A DNA stretch of 64,000 nucleotides, taken from NCBI GenBank assembly GCA_963682025.1, contig OY821518.1:238022204-238086203 (forward strand). The letters run 5' to 3'. Of this stretch, positions 1-12,110 are shown in pieces. Numbering within the stretch: the stretch's first letter is position 1; every line of letters starts with the position of its first letter. The stretch is from Cordilura impudica. Taxonomy: Eukaryota > Arthropoda > Insecta > Diptera > Scathophagidae. The notes beneath the pieces are model-generated. The model saw nothing but the letters and a program-made list of their open reading frames with translations. It did not search any database and had not been told where the DNA came from. The position numbers were made by a program, and so were the translations under genes.

Positions 1-431
1 ACTTAATAAACATACGCTTTCTCTTATGTAAAGGGTTGTTTAAAAACGGATTTTGATTTAGTAAATGACACTGAAGACAATAATTTTCGTTCTGAAAAGC
101 ATACACACTTACACTTATCAAGCTAATGACGACGCTCTACATCTGTTTGATAGTAATAATGTCAATCAATTCACATTAAAACAGGAAATACATATGAATA
201 TTACATAAAAACGTTTGTCATTAAATTATAAATAATGATTAAAACTAAATAATTAAAAATAAATAATGATTAAAACTAAAATGTGTTGATCAGATTTAAA
301 TAAAACGTGCAATAAACCGTTGCAATTCTCAAAAAGGTTTTTAATTGGATTTACCATTGTTATTATTAATGTATTAAGTAAAAAAAAAGTTCAGATTTTT
401 TTTGCAAATCTATTGCGCACTATAAAAAATA
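1..431. other. AT-rich sequence, no gene seen
   Basis: Low-complexity AT-rich DNA. A perfect 20-bp direct repeat lies at 230-249 and 261-280. I see no coding potential or recognisable element. Confidence 0.6.
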
Positions 432-780
432 AATTAATGTACCTTATTATACCCTTCACACTACTGCATCCTATAATATATATATTCTTCATCCTTATAA
501 CAAGCGGAAGTGATATAACGATAACCGTCTGTCGGTCCATAAGTCAGCTGTGGTGTTGATTTTTAGTGATGATGATTCACTGATATCCTGAGAAGATTTT
601 TGTTTCAAATAAACGAAATCGCTTCAACAGCTCCCGAGATTTCGATAACAAAGTAAAAAAATTCTTGAAAAATATGAGATTTTTTACGATGTTCTTGTTA
701 TTGCTGTTACTATAAATTTTGTAATTGTTGTTGTGTATGTGTATATGTATGATTACACTACAGGTGTGATATTAGCTTAG
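432..780 (+). mobile_element. DINE-1/mini-me-like Helentron, family B, degenerate 5' fragment
   Basis: The order of blocks matches the 5' part of the longer copy at 19845-22941: a TTATACCCTTC start, a TA-rich block, CTTATAACAAGCGGAAGTGA, a short GTCY stretch (CCGTCTGTCGGTCC), then the AGTGATGATGATTCA region. The copy is strongly diverged and has no 3' end nearby. DINE-1 elements are non-autonomous Helentrons that carry no gene. Confidence 0.6.
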
Positions 781-1283
781 GCCGGTATTGCCATACTTTA
801 TATAATATTATTCCTAAATATATAAAAAAAATCCCCAATATTCAAAACAAAACAATAATGAAGAAGGAAATATTCTTAGTGTTGACCTATAGCGATGAAA
901 TGTTAAATATTTATATCTGTATTAGCTTGTAATATGTCAACTTCAAGATATAAAGGTAGATTGATTTTTTTTTTCATCCAATTTATTTCTTTTAATGTTT
1001 TTTAATCTATTTAACTCATTAAATTTATTTCATTATAAATATTTTTTGAACACACAGAAATAAGAGCCTATAGGTATTTGAAGCACCTTGTATGACACCT
1101 AAATGTATGCTAGTTTTAGGCCATTTACAGTTCAACACAGGGCGTATGATATGCAATTATTAATATGAAATTCGATTGGGTTATTGTCGTTATTTGTTTA
1201 TGTCTAAAATTATTTTTCAACTCAACACAGGACTTTTTATTTACAATTTTTGCAAACATATTAACAAATGTAATAAAGAAACA
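781..1283. other. Unassigned AT-rich sequence
   Basis: I see no convincing open frame, RNA gene or repeat boundary. Short open frames here have AT-rich composition typical of chance. Confidence 0.5.
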
Positions 1284-1464
1284 TTGTAGCAAATTTAAAT
1301 GAATTTTAGCCAAAAAAATATTTTCCAGACAGTTCAAATATGTAAATCTGGTGGACACCTAAAAAGAAATACCTTTCAAATGAAGTATGTTTGGTCAAAA
1401 TCGATTTAAAACTGACAACGTTTCATCGGTCACAAGAAATCGCCTTGGCTATTAATATTACAGA
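1284..1464 (-). mobile_element. Short non-autonomous Helitron, family D, truncated
   Basis: Aligns with the fuller copies at 1880-2160 and 32833-33158. It shares GGCTATTAATATTA, CATCGGTCACAAGAAATCGCC and the AAAGAAATACCTTTCAAAT block. On minus the 5' terminus reads TCTGTAATATTAATAG and is preceded by A, as expected for an A|T Helitron insertion. The 3' hairpin end is missing. Confidence 0.6.
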
Positions 1465-1879
1465 TATAATATAATAATATACTAATAGTTTTGAAAAAGT
1501 AAACAGTTTCCATAAAAGTAAAAATCATATGGATCTATGGACACCTAAACAATTTTAAGCATTAAAATGTAAATTTTATGAAATTTTTCTATCCTGTTTC
1601 TGCCAAACAAAAAAAAACAAATTTGTAGCAGAAACATATATAAAAAATATTAAACGAAATTAGGGATGTACATAACATCGACAAACCGAATTTTCGATTA
1701 TTTTCAATATCAAAGATTATAAAAGCTAGCCAAAAAATTAATTTTTCCATATTAACCCTCTCCTGTCAAAAATAATTTTAAAAAACTGAAAAGTTTTAGC
1801 TCGTTATGGCGATAAAGCCGGAAAAATATAATTTTTACCTGAGATTTCTCACCTAACAGATAGGCTATATATATATATA
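1465..1879. other. Unassigned AT-rich sequence
   Basis: I see nothing I can name. It lies between two family D Helitron copies, has a short TA microsatellite at 1866-1879 and no supported gene. Confidence 0.5.
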
Positions 1880-2160
1880 CTAGCAGATTCCATGGTTTAT
1901 TATTATTGTGAATGAAGATAACAAACTCATTGACAAATTTCATGAAACACACATAGCATATGTATAATTTTATGTATGTGTTAGTAGCAACTATAAATGC
2001 AATTTACTCAAAATAAAGGGAAAAAATTAAAAATTTGTAAATCTGCAAAACGGCTAAAATGAAATACCTTTCAAATAATATACGTTTGGTCAAAATCGCG
2101 ATAAAACGTTAGAACAAAACATCGGTCACAAGAAATCGCCTAGCCTATTAATATTATAGA
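1880..2160 (-). mobile_element. Short non-autonomous Helitron, family D
   Basis: On minus the copy begins TCTATAATATTAATAGGC and ends CTAG followed by T, with A before the 5' end. These are the TC...CTRR termini and A|T target of canonical Helitrons. The 3' subterminal hairpin present in other copies (GCACTCGAATTTCGAGTGC near 46852) has been lost here. Confidence 0.65.
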
Positions 2161-2277
2161 TATATTTAATCGAGAGAAATAAGCAAAGCTGTGCAAAATT
2201 TAAATATGCGTTAACTTTTTGATTTCAAGCAATGCCTGCTTTGCAAATATAGTCAAGATTAATCAATTTTTTGATCT

Positions 2278-2455
2278 AGTCCCCATATAAATATAGCATC
2301 CGATATGAAGTTTTTCATATCCGAAGGCACAAAAAATTAATAAAAATTCGACTCAAATTTAGTTGATACTTATTTTCTATATCTAATTAGTTGCACTTAA
2401 GAGATAGGGTATCTAAGCGCATAGTATAAGGTATCGTATAGTCGGTCTGTACCGG
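2278..2455 (+). mobile_element. DINE-like family A, 3' fragment
   Basis: Matches the 3' half of the copies at 15522-17062: CCCCATATAAATATAGCATC, TTTTTCATATC, then GGTATCGTATAGTCGGTCTG. The terminal hairpin is cut short where the mariner remnant begins. Confidence 0.7.
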
Positions 2456-3010
2456 TCCACCTCTTCATTGTTTGCAAATCCTTACCACCGAGCCATTTTT
2501 TCAAGTTTAGAAATAGAAAATTAGCCGAAGAAGCTAAATCGGACGAATATGGTGCGTAATGAAACAATTCGAACTTTATTTCATGGATTGTGGCCCTCGC
2601 AATAGTGGATATGTGAATTGGTGCACTGTCTTGTTAGCGCATCCCAAAAACAGATGCCATAACCTTGCCTGCGGACGGAATTGGCTTCGTCTTCTTTGGT
2701 CACTATTACCATATTATTTTGAATGTTCCTTTGTATCAGGTGTGAAGTGATGGATCCAATTCTCCTCCTTGGTTACGAATCGATGCTTTATTGCGGTGAA
2801 ACATCGCCAAACACTCTATTGCAACAATTTCAAGTTGCTGTTTTTGTTCTATTGCGATCAAACGCGGCAACCATTTTTCCGACAGCTTTTTCATCTGCAA
2901 ATTTTCGGTTAATTTATCGCATTTTTTGACGATCATCCAATACCATTTTTTGGATTTTATTTACCGTTTCTGGCGGGGCCACCTCAATTGGTCGACAACC
3001 ACGTTATTTG
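2456..3010 (-). pseudogene. Degenerate mariner-family transposase
   Basis: Minus-strand translation in three shifting frames gives recognisable mariner blocks. A middle block contains LSEKWLPRL (family LSARWVPRL) and ECLAMFHRNKAS. It is followed in another frame by the region that normally reads ETWIHHYTP, then GKVMASVFWD-like, then QDSAPIHISTIARA (family QDNAPAHTS) and NFLFLNLKKWLGGK (family FFLFPNLKKWLGGKRF). The N-terminal helix-turn-helix part and the stretch between the WD and QDN blocks are missing. Frameshifts, stops and a changed QDN triad show that it is dead. I could not find its terminal inverted repeats. A normal mariner transposase is about 340-350 residues; roughly half survives here. 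Confidence 0.85.
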
Positions 3011-3395
3011 TCTTGGCAGCTGTACTGCCACCCAATATTTAATAGTCGTAAAGGAAGGAGCAGACTACCTCAGAGTAGAATCTATCTCGGTTTTAATATT
3101 GTTTGGTCTGAGACCTATCAAATGAAATTATTGAATTAAAAATTCACTGAGATTGGCGCCATCTATACGTCAGATCAGATTGTTCTGGAACCGGCTTCGT
3201 ATAAAATTTAAAAAAGATTTATGAATTTGTATAGCATTGTTCTAACTCGTGAAATGACCCCCAAAAAATAGATAATTATTTGAGCTTTCATAAAACATAA
3301 AACACTTTTGAGTTTTAGAAATTTTTTATTAAAATAATCTAACCCATAAAAACAAAGTTTTTATTAAAACTATTTCTTTCCTTATGCATATGAGT
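3011..3395. other. Unassigned sequence between mariner remnant and minisatellite
   Basis: No supported gene. There is a small inverted repeat, TGGCAG...CTGCCA, near 3015-3031. Confidence 0.5.
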
Positions 3396-4007
3396 TTTGA
3401 ATATGTCCGTGACTGTGCGCGACTGTGTGTGACTATCTTAAAATTAATCTTTGACCACAACGAGTCTATGTACGAAGTTTTAGATCCATGGGATGAGGGG
3501 AAGTGGGGTTTTAATCTCTCCATGGCTGTGCTTGACTATGTCAAAGTTAATCTTTTTTCACAGCAAGTCTATCGACCAAGTTTTAGGTCGATCGGATAAG
3601 GGAAAATGGGTTTCAAATCACTCCATGACTGTGCGTGATTATGCGTGACTGCGCGTGACTATGTCGAAGTTGATCTTTCTTTACAGCAAGTTTATCGATC
3701 AAGTTTCAGATCGGTCGGATGAGAGTAAATGACATTTAGATCACTCTGTGACTGTGCGTGACCACGCGTGACTGTGTGTGACTAAGTCAAAGGTAATATT
3801 TTTTTCACAGCAAGTGTATGGACCAAGTTTCAGATCGATCGGATGAGGGGAAATGATATTTAGATCATTCCGTGACTGTGCATGACCACGCGTGACTGTG
3901 CGTGACTACCCCAAAATTAATCTGTACTCACGACAAGACTATGGGCCAAGTTTCAGATCAATTGGATAAGGGGGAATGGGGTCCACCCATGGCAGACAGA
4001 CAGACAA
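3396..4007 (-). repeat. 123-bp minisatellite with terminal CAGA run
   Basis: About five tandem units. The landmark GGATRAG recurs at 3491, 3594, 3717, 3841 and 3964, giving spacings of 103, 123, 124 and 123. Each unit contains runs of GTGACTGTGCGTGACT, then CAAAGTTAATCTTTTT, CAGCAAGTCTATCGACCAAG and GATCGGATGAGGGGAAAT. The array ends in CAGACAGACAGACAAAG. The same unit lies in the opposite orientation at 28990-29240 and 52162-52640, so this is a dispersed element containing tandem repeats. A 71-codon open frame inside the array follows from the repeat and is not a gene. Confidence 0.85.
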
Positions 4008-5730
4008 AGATTATGAGTTAAAAGAAAGAGTTTAAAAAAGTATGAAAATTTTAATTCTATTTTTGCATTTAAATATAATTTATTTATAATTGACATTTTC
4101 TTTAAAAAAAATATTTATTAAATTCGACAAGCGCAGCAAATTGTTTACAATAACAAACCCATAAATTTTAACAATTCTCTTATTTAGTCCATTGCTATTT
4201 TTCAACTTACTCCTGATTACGACAGATTAACTTATATGCTGACCCATTTAATAACCTTTACATAAATATTGTTTTCTTTTTTTGTTTATTCTACACCTTT
4301 TGACAATAACATTTTTTGTCAAAAATTATACAAATTTCTTGCATTTTTCCAATAAATCGTCCATTCAACTCAATTAAAAAGAAAACAATTCTTATTATTA
4401 TTTTTTTTTTTGTCGCTGGTGATAACCAAAGATTTTATTTTATACAAATAATTATTTGTTTGTATTAACATTATCGCCAAATAGGGTCCAATGGTCCACC
4501 CACAAGATCACTAGCAACAGAGGGCAAACGATAACATTGATTTTTTATTTATTTTTTTTTTTTTTTGTTTTTTTGTTTAAATTAATTACTACGTGATCAT
4601 TGAAAATGTTTTTGAAAAAAAACTACATATGTTAATAATTAAATAAGAACAAATCACAAAATAGAATTTATAATTAAATTTAGATGATGATTTAGTAAAA
4701 TATATGAAACGTTGGTCTTTATTTGTTAATATTGCGAAATATTGCGTAATATTTTAAAATATGGCAGTCGAATTGTTGGATTTCTATGAACTAGTTTCTT
4801 TTTTTTTTTAAACTTTCACGCACTTGAAACGTGAATAAATAAAATGGAACAACAAAAAACTAAATTTATTCTTACCTTTTTGTGTTACTAAATTATTATA
4901 TTTACGCGTATGTATTTCGTGTTCGCATCATTAATTTAGATTTTTGTGGAATATACTCGTACTCTGGGTTTGTGTCAAGGCTTGTTAAATACATGAATTT
5001 GATTTTTAACTTTTCAAATGAATTTGTTTTAAGTAATTGTTTACATCTTCTTTTTGTTTTAAATTTTTGTTCTTTCCTTTATTAAATTATGTTTTCTTCT
5101 CTATTTTTTCTAATGAATTTGTTTATATTTTACCAAGCTTTCCTAATAATTGAATATCGTATCAATTATATTATTGATTCTTTTTTGTCCAGATCACTTT
5201 CAACGTCCAATCTTCCACACTGTTTAGTGCTGAATAATGCATACATAAATTTCGTACACGAAGATGATTATAATGAAAATGCGACGAAAACTTCTAAAAT
5301 AAATAATTTACAAAACCTATAATTCTCTCATAAAATTTTTAAAGAGAACTTTTTGTTAAAACTCATCTAATGATAAGGATTTTGCAATAAAAATTTTGGT
5401 TGTTATTTTATTAGTCTTCGAAAAAAACAACTTTTTTGGAAATTGCGTATTGTACATTATCATTGAGTAGCTCCAATAGGAATAAATCGTGTTTTAAATC
5501 ACTCTCCCTCTCTATTGGTTAAATATGATAAGAATTTTTTTAAGGTTGTGATTGGTAAGAACCGTTCGTTTGAAAGACAATGAATCGGCCAATGCATGAA
5601 GCAGTAGCCTTCATACAACATAAGACTTAATTTAATTATATGTTGAAAGCCTGACATTGTTGTTAAGCGAAACGTATCATTATATAAATCCCAAAGAATC
5701 TTAGTTTAGAATGAAAAAATAATACATTTT
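4008..5730. other. Long AT-rich gap without recognised genes
   Basis: Mostly A/T with T runs near 4399-4412, 4550-4568 and 4799-4809. Short open frames at 4882-5322 are leucine/phenylalanine-rich chance frames. I recognise no repeat family here. Confidence 0.5.
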
Positions 5731-5832
5731 TTTTTTGTGTTTTTAAGTTAGTCAGACCTATGTTTTCTTTAATGTAAATAAAAATGCATTTATTTTACAA
5801 GTTTTTCTCTACGTTTCGTCAATTATTTTTTG
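5731..5832 (+). repeat. Left arm of a ~100-bp inverted repeat around Helentron B1
   Basis: Contains GTCAGACCTATGTTTTCTTT and TTTACAAGTTTTTCT. The reverse complement lies at 9788-9892 with only a few differences. The two arms bracket the Helentron copy at 5884-9685, so the Helentron probably entered an older fold-back or TIR element. Confidence 0.75.
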
Positions 5833-5883
5833 AGATATTATATTTGATATTATATTGATATTATATTTTGGGCCGCGTTTATT

Positions 5884-8800
5884 AAAAACAAGTAAGAGTG
5901 TTAAATTCGGCTGTGCCGAATCTTTGATACCCTCCACCTCGGTTTGAGTCTTGATAATAAATGTAAATGAAAAAGTAAACTATTTGTTAAACTTAATATC
6001 AAATTATTTCTGCAAATTCTTTGGGTTGGTTTTCGTCTTTTCTATTATTTCGGATTTATTTCGGTGTTTGCTTTTTGGTCATCGTGGTTGCTCACAGTGG
6101 TTCAAAACCAAAAAAAGTGGTAATAAGTCTGGAACTTCTAAACTATTGGTTGGATTGGAATAGTATATTCTAGGCGATTGTAGTCAAGGATATAGGCTTT
6201 CAAAATATTTATTTTTGAGATACCCTGTTGTAACACAGGGTGAGCTACAGGGTGCCAAAGTCGACCACCACGAGGTGGAAAATGCTTTCAAAGCTTGTAA
6301 CTTTTATAAATATGAAGTGATTTTTACGTTTTTTAAATTTTTCCAATAACCATTAAATTATTAACAAAAAACATGCTTATACTACCTAGTTATCGCTTAT
6401 GGTTTAAAAAATATTTGATTTTAAAAATCAACATTTGAACTTTTCACCAAATTCTTTCTTGGTTTTTCGCAAATAACATTTTTATTAAAATAGATAAAAA
6501 AATCTAAAAATATGTTGCGATAGCCAGTACTTTTTAAAAAAATACTTTGAAGTATTTTTTGAATTATTTCAAACCGTTTAGTGAGCACAAAATCTTAAAG
6601 TTGACTTTTTGAATCAGGTTCTAAAAATTGCAAATTTTTGCCAAAAAATACCCTTCATTCTTTCACTTTTTTCTCACAACCTTGGTAAAACATGTATATA
6701 TTTTTCTACATATTTTAAAAGAATATGCTTCAAGAATGGTTGTAAGCGAAATTTTTAATATTTTTGGACATGCGTCCAGCATTGGACGAAATTGGGCAAT
6801 ATTTTAAAAAAAAAAACTAAGTTTTAAAAGTTAATACAAAAATATCCGCTCGATTTCTTCAAATATTTCACCGCAGTATTAAAGCTCCAAATATTTTTAT
6901 TTATAAAAATTCACCGCCATCACATAAACGTGGTCAGGAATGGTAACTAATGATTTCTTCTTGTTTTTACTTTTTTGTCCTTGATTGAACATTTTCGTAG
7001 TCCTTTTTAGGTCGACCAAATGCCTTTTTCTCAATTTGTACTGTGAGGCCCGTTTTCAACCATTCTTCATTTTTAGTCATAAACTTTGATTTTGACAAAT
7101 ATTCAAATTAGGGATGCCAAACGCAAAAAACCAAATGTCCCAAACATTTTAAATAAAATAATTTGTTCTCTTTATTTTCTGAAAAACTTCAAATTTTCAT
7201 CCAAAAAAAATTTTGAAAATTTATATATAAAAAAATTACATTCTCATCAAATTGCGTTTATTTATGTAACAGTTTTTATGTTCGCAATTCTTAAATATCA
7301 TTTGACGTTTTCTAAAATTCATTGAATTTAAATTAATGTTTTCTGTAGTGCGATTCTGTAAATTTCAACGATCCGACAATCGCAAAATGTATCGACAGCT
7401 ATTGTTGTTTGCACTAAGGATTAAGTGATTCACTAAGTACATACATCTTAACGACAGTCGACAAATTTATTTTTCTATTTATTTAAATTGTAAACGAGTG
7501 GCATCTCTGTCTAAATAAGCGAAAAACACAAAGAAGAATAGAAAAAACAAATTACTTCGTGTTTGACAGGATGATTTTATGTTGATGTTTATTTGAAAAT
7601 GAAATAATGAATTGAATATGCTATTTAATTTTTTTATTTATATAAAAAAGTTTTTTAATAGAAGCAAAATATTTTCACTATTTTATGATTTTTATTTATG
7701 TATGACGACATTTCAACCTAAAAATTTAAGTTTTTATCGATTGAATAAACAACACAAAAATGGTTGTCGTTTAGATAACAACAACAGCTGACTTTAACAA
7801 TAGCGAATATCGTTTAAAAGTTTTACTGATAATTTTGCAATTTTCTTTTTTTTAACGATTCGACTATCGTTAAAAGAAGTTACTGAATCGCGGTACTGAA
7901 AAGCTATTGATTTCTCCTGAATGTCAAGATTTTTTTTTAAATGTAAAAATTTTTTAAATGTAAACATAGGTATTTGGTATTTTTTTTTTTGGAATTTCAA
8001 TTTGTGTTTAACGAATAAAATTTATATATTAAAGATGCAATTGATGTCTTCTAAATTTAAAATTATAATTTCCGACGTTTTGATATGATTTTCTGAAATT
8101 CAATTAATTGTAATTTATAATTGGAAATTTTTAATTCCAGTTTTTAGAATTGATATTTTCTAAATTTGAATGGAAAATTTAAAAAGTGCAATTTTGTATT
8201 TATGTGAATAATAGTGCTTTAGTAATTATAAACAATTTTTAAAAATTAGATGTAATCGCAATCAGATATTTTGTAGGTAAAGCAGAATAATAATTCTATA
8301 TAACTATGTAGAACTGTTTTGAAAGCAAAAAACTCATTGATGAACTCGGTAACTCTATTTTGTAAAGACAACAAAAAGTTAATATGCCAAACTTATGTTC
8401 ATATTTGTAAAAGAATAATGAAAATACGTATGAAATAAAAGACCAGCCCGTGTATACTCTTAACATTGTTCTGTATGATATCTAGTTGAAAATATTAACA
8501 TTCATGTTAAAATAGAAATAACTATTGCAAAGCTAATTAGAATAAACAAAAATTGTGTCGCCATCTACTGTGGCATAGTCACGCTGAGCAAAATGAAGTG
8601 ACACTCTGTTAATGCAAAAGAAATGTATTTTCCCCACAACAAAATATTGCAGAATTTTATGTAAATAAAATAATATACCGACTTATTTCTAACATGCAGT
8701 TGTTATGGATATACATACATATATAATATATGTATATTATTTGTATTATTTAATATGTTTATATAAATTTATAAATAAATTTATAATAATTTTTTTTTTT

Positions 8801-9685
8801 TTGCTAAATTTACATTGTTTTCTTTTTATTAACAACTAGGTATTTTAGCATTATTTGCTTTAGATGCTGGTGAATTTTTACTCCCTTTATATTAACTCGT
8901 AGTGTCTGCTTGTCGAAAAAATTTTGGATCGATTTTAACCAATTTCCCGTGAGCCATTCGATCTAAAATTTTGCAGGCAGGCTCGTGGTAATAACAAAAA
9001 TGATCTAACAAATTTTTAGAGTGAAGCCAAAACAACGGAAACTTTTAAATTTTTCTACCAGAGTTAATAAAAAAATGTACAAATGGTTTGTTTTTATTAT
9101 ATTATTACCACAACGACCAGAAAAACAACAAGTCCAGCTATGACAACAATGCAACATTTAGAATAACAACAAGAACAATATAGAAATATCATGTTTTTCA
9201 TTTTTTTTTAATTTTTCAGAGATTTCCCTGGACCTGTTCCACCGAATTTAATGATTTTTGAAATAGAAATCTTCCCATGAATTTGGTGAATCATTCTCAC
9301 TAAAAATGATCACTGTAGCTGCACTGTTTAGGACGTGATCGTGACAAGAACAACATAGAAAATTATATTTTTTCAAGACTTTTTGAGTTCTTCATTCAAA
9401 TCTCGGGCCCTAATTGACCGATTTGGACGATTTTAAATAGCAAACTTTTCAGGATGTTAATGAATCATTTTTTATGTCAACGAGCACCTTAGCTGCCCGA
9501 CTGATGCCGTCATCGTGATTTCCACAGACGGACAGACGGACAGACGGACATCGCTATATCAACTCCGGTTGTTATAAGGATCACATATATATATATTTTA
9601 TGGGGTCCAAAATTTTTTTTCTAATTATTACAAACGGAATGACAAACTTATATATACCATCTGCACACTGGAGGGGAGGGTATAA
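5884..9685 (-). mobile_element. DINE-1-like Helentron, family B, copy B1
   Basis: On minus the element begins TATACCCTCCCCTCC with CAGTGTGCAG, has the DINE-1 core (a block near GACCCCATAAAATATATATA, AGTTGATATAGCGATGTCCG, then GTCY repeats) and ends with a hairpin (ATTCGGCACAGCCGAAT) followed by TTAACACTCTTACTTGTTTT. Those features are known for DINE-1/mini-me Helentrons. Interior AT-rich sequence matches B2 (19845-22941) block by block. Relative to B2 it carries a different ~1-kb segment at 6093-7090. No Rep/helicase gene is present, so it would depend on an autonomous partner. Confidence 0.8.
6093..7090 (-). mobile_element. Insert inside B1, possibly a deleted Transib remnant
   Basis: Copies B1 and B2 match up to GGTTGCTCA and resume at ACAAATATT, so this stretch is an insertion with loss of about 270 bp of host element. 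It starts exactly at CACAGTGG, the Transib-type terminal heptamer. Near its other end the minus strand encodes FGRPKKDYENVQSRTKK, resembling the basic GRPxK region in the N-terminal part of Transib-type transposases. No catalytic region or second terminus is visible. The A-rich spacing seen at 23242 is not reproduced, so this assignment is tentative. Confidence 0.3.
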
Positions 9686-9991
9686 AAATTGTGTTAAATT
9701 AATGTTTTGTATTTTATGTTTAATGTAAAATAAAATAAATTTAAATGTGATTTAAAAATATTTATGTTACTACGTCTCTTGAAAAATTCAAAAAATAATT
9801 GACGAAACGTCGAGAAAAACTTGTAAAATAAATGAGTTTTTATTCACATTAAAGAAAACATAGGTCTGACTACCTTAAAAAAACACAACAAAGATTAAAA
9901 AACTGACCAAAATTTAACTAAATTGAAGAACAAAATTTTTTGTTAATATACTATATATACGTATGTATTTTAATAGCGTTGGTTGATCTAG
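9686..9991. repeat. Right arm of inverted repeat (9788-9892) and spacer
   Basis: Reverse complement of 5731-5832 (see there). The remaining ~200 bases are AT-rich without recognisable content. Confidence 0.6.
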
Positions 9992-10201
9992 ATTTTACTA
10001 TACCGGTCTAAGGCACAAACTTTTTGGCGAATCAGGAAAGAACACAAAACTGAAAGAGGGTGCACAATAGATCTACTTGGTCGTACTGCAGAAGGGAGTA
10101 ACACTCAACCCAGAGACATCGTAAATCGTACTATTACCAGTCAACTCAGAATCATTACAACAGTCCATCCACCTGGAATCAAATTATATACACACGAATA
10201 A
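9992..10201 (+). CDS. Possible terminal exon or retroelement remnant, 69 codons
   Basis: The frame reads openly for 69 codons to a TAA stop. Its composition differs from the surrounding AT-rich DNA, with blocks such as TIDLLGRTAEGSNTQPRDIV and ITTVHPPGIKLYTHE. It is preceded immediately by a plausible acceptor, TTGGTTGATCTAG. The stop codon lies inside AATAAA, a possible polyadenylation signal. There is no ATG and no recognised family. It could be a 3' exon of a host gene, a piece of a retroelement or chance. Confidence 0.3.
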   Translation: MLLYRSKAQTFWRIRKEHKTERGCTIDLLGRTAEGSNTQPRDIVNRTITSQLRIITTVHPPGIKLYTHE

Positions 10202-10343
10202 AGTTACGATTAGCTAAATGACGCACAATGGTAAGTAACATTAAGTAGACTGAATCTTGCCATTCAACTAATGAAATCGAGAATGGAAACCAAACAATAG
10301 ATGTATTATTAAGTGTTAAACTTCCTTTCTGTATTCTAATATA
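10202..10343. other. Spacer between exon-like frame and Helentron B3
   Basis: I see no feature. It abuts the AAAAACAAGTAAGAGTG terminus of the next Helentron. Confidence 0.5.
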
Positions 10344-11890
10344 AAAACAAGTAAGAGTGTTAAATTCGGCTGTGCCGAATCTTTGATACCCTCCACCTCG
10401 GTTTGAGAATTGATAATAAATGTAAACGAAATATTTGAAAAAAAACAACTTATTAAACTTAATACCAAATTATTTCAGCAAATTCTTTGGGTTGATCCGC
10501 TTACCAGATGATTTTTGTTTATTTCAAGAGCTATTCGCGTTAAATCGTGCTAATTGGAGATGGCTGTATAGTTTCTTTTAACTAGCCAAATAATTCTTTA
10601 TTGCTGTCGCATAGGTCGGATGAAGTAACAAAATAATAACCAAAAAAAAAGCTCTCTCAATTTTTTTGTTAAAATATTGCCATATTTGGAAAACAGAGAA
10701 TAATTTTTTTTTTACATATTAAAAGGGAGTTTTCACTATTAGATTTTGTGGCAACACAAAATAACACAATACAAAATCTAACCCAGTGATGCCAACTTTT
10801 GATTTTGAATTAAATTATGTTAATAAAATATATTTTCTTTTATTGACTCCAAATACTTCTACCTGGAAATTATTATCGAACCTCAATTTTTTGGGTTTTC
10901 GTTGCATACCATGAAGTCTAATTTTGAAGTCATCAAGAACACTGGTTCAAATTAGGGATGCCAAACGCAAAAAAACCAAATGTCCCAAAAATTTTAATTA
11001 AAATAATTTGTTATCTTCATTTTCTGAATAACTTCTAATTTTCATCCAAAAAAATTTTTAAAAATAATATATGAATAACATTCAAATAAAATTGCGCTTT
11101 ATTTATGTAACAATTTTTATGTTCGGAATTCTTAAATATCATTTTGGGTTTTCTAAACCTCATTGAATTTAAATTAATGTTTTCTTATCCTGAAATGCTA
11201 TTAATGTCTCCTGAATCGCACTATTTTTTTTTTTAATTTCATTTGATTTTTTAAATGTAAACATATTTGGTGTTTTTTGAATTTCAATTTGTGTTTAAAG
11301 AATAAAATTTATATTTTTAAAATTCAATTGATGTCTTCTAAATTACAAGTTATTATTTCCGACGTTTTAATACGATTTTCTGAAATTCAATTGACATTTT
11401 CTAATTTATAATTGGAAATCTGAATTCCAGTTTTTACAATTGATATTTTCTTAAATTTGAATGGAAAATTTAAAAGGTGCAATTTTGCATTTACGTGAAT
11501 AATAATGCTTTAGTAATTATAAACAATTTTTAATAATTTTATGTAATCGCAATCAGATATTTTGTAGGTAAAGCAGAATAATAATTTTATATAACTATGT
11601 AGAACTGTTTTTAAAGCAACAAAACACATTGCTTCTTCTTTACTCAGCTCTGTGTATACTTTTAACATTGTTGTGTTTGATATCTAATTGAAAATGTTGA
11701 CATTCATGTTAAAATAGAAATAACTATTAAAAGTTAATTAGAACAAAAATTGTGGCGCCATCTGAGTAAAATGAAGTGACACTCTGTTTGTTAATGCAAA
11801 AGAAATGTATTTTCCCTAAAACAAAATATTGCAGAATTTTATTTAAATAAAATAATATATCGATTTATTTGTAACATGCTGTTCTTATGG

Positions 11891-11896
11891 ATATAC

Positions 11897-11968
<72 letters not shown>
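11891..11968. repeat. (TA)n microsatellite
   Basis: Nearly pure TA with a few C/G interruptions. The matching place in B1 (near 8710-8750) is much shorter, so the tract expanded after the copies separated. Tyr/Ile open frames on both strands here are artefacts. Confidence 0.95.
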
Positions 11969-11970
<2 letters not shown>

Positions 11971-12110
11971 TGTTTTATTATTTAATATATGTATGTATGC
12001 ATATGTAAATATTACACACACAAAATACAAAATCAAAAGTTATTGTTGTGTTTTCTTTAAATAAATTAATACATAACATTTTTTTTCGGTAAATTTACAT
12101 TGTTTTTTTT

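Noticed and set aside
3384..3599. 71-codon frame across the minisatellite
   Set aside because: It follows the 123-bp repeat units and is not preserved from unit to unit.
4882..5322. Two adjacent frames of 67 and 77 codons
   Set aside because: Leu/Phe/Asn-rich translation of AT-rich DNA with no recognisable domain.
11839..12064. Open frames on both strands rich in Tyr and Ile
   Set aside because: They are the translation of a (TA)n microsatellite and have no gene signature.
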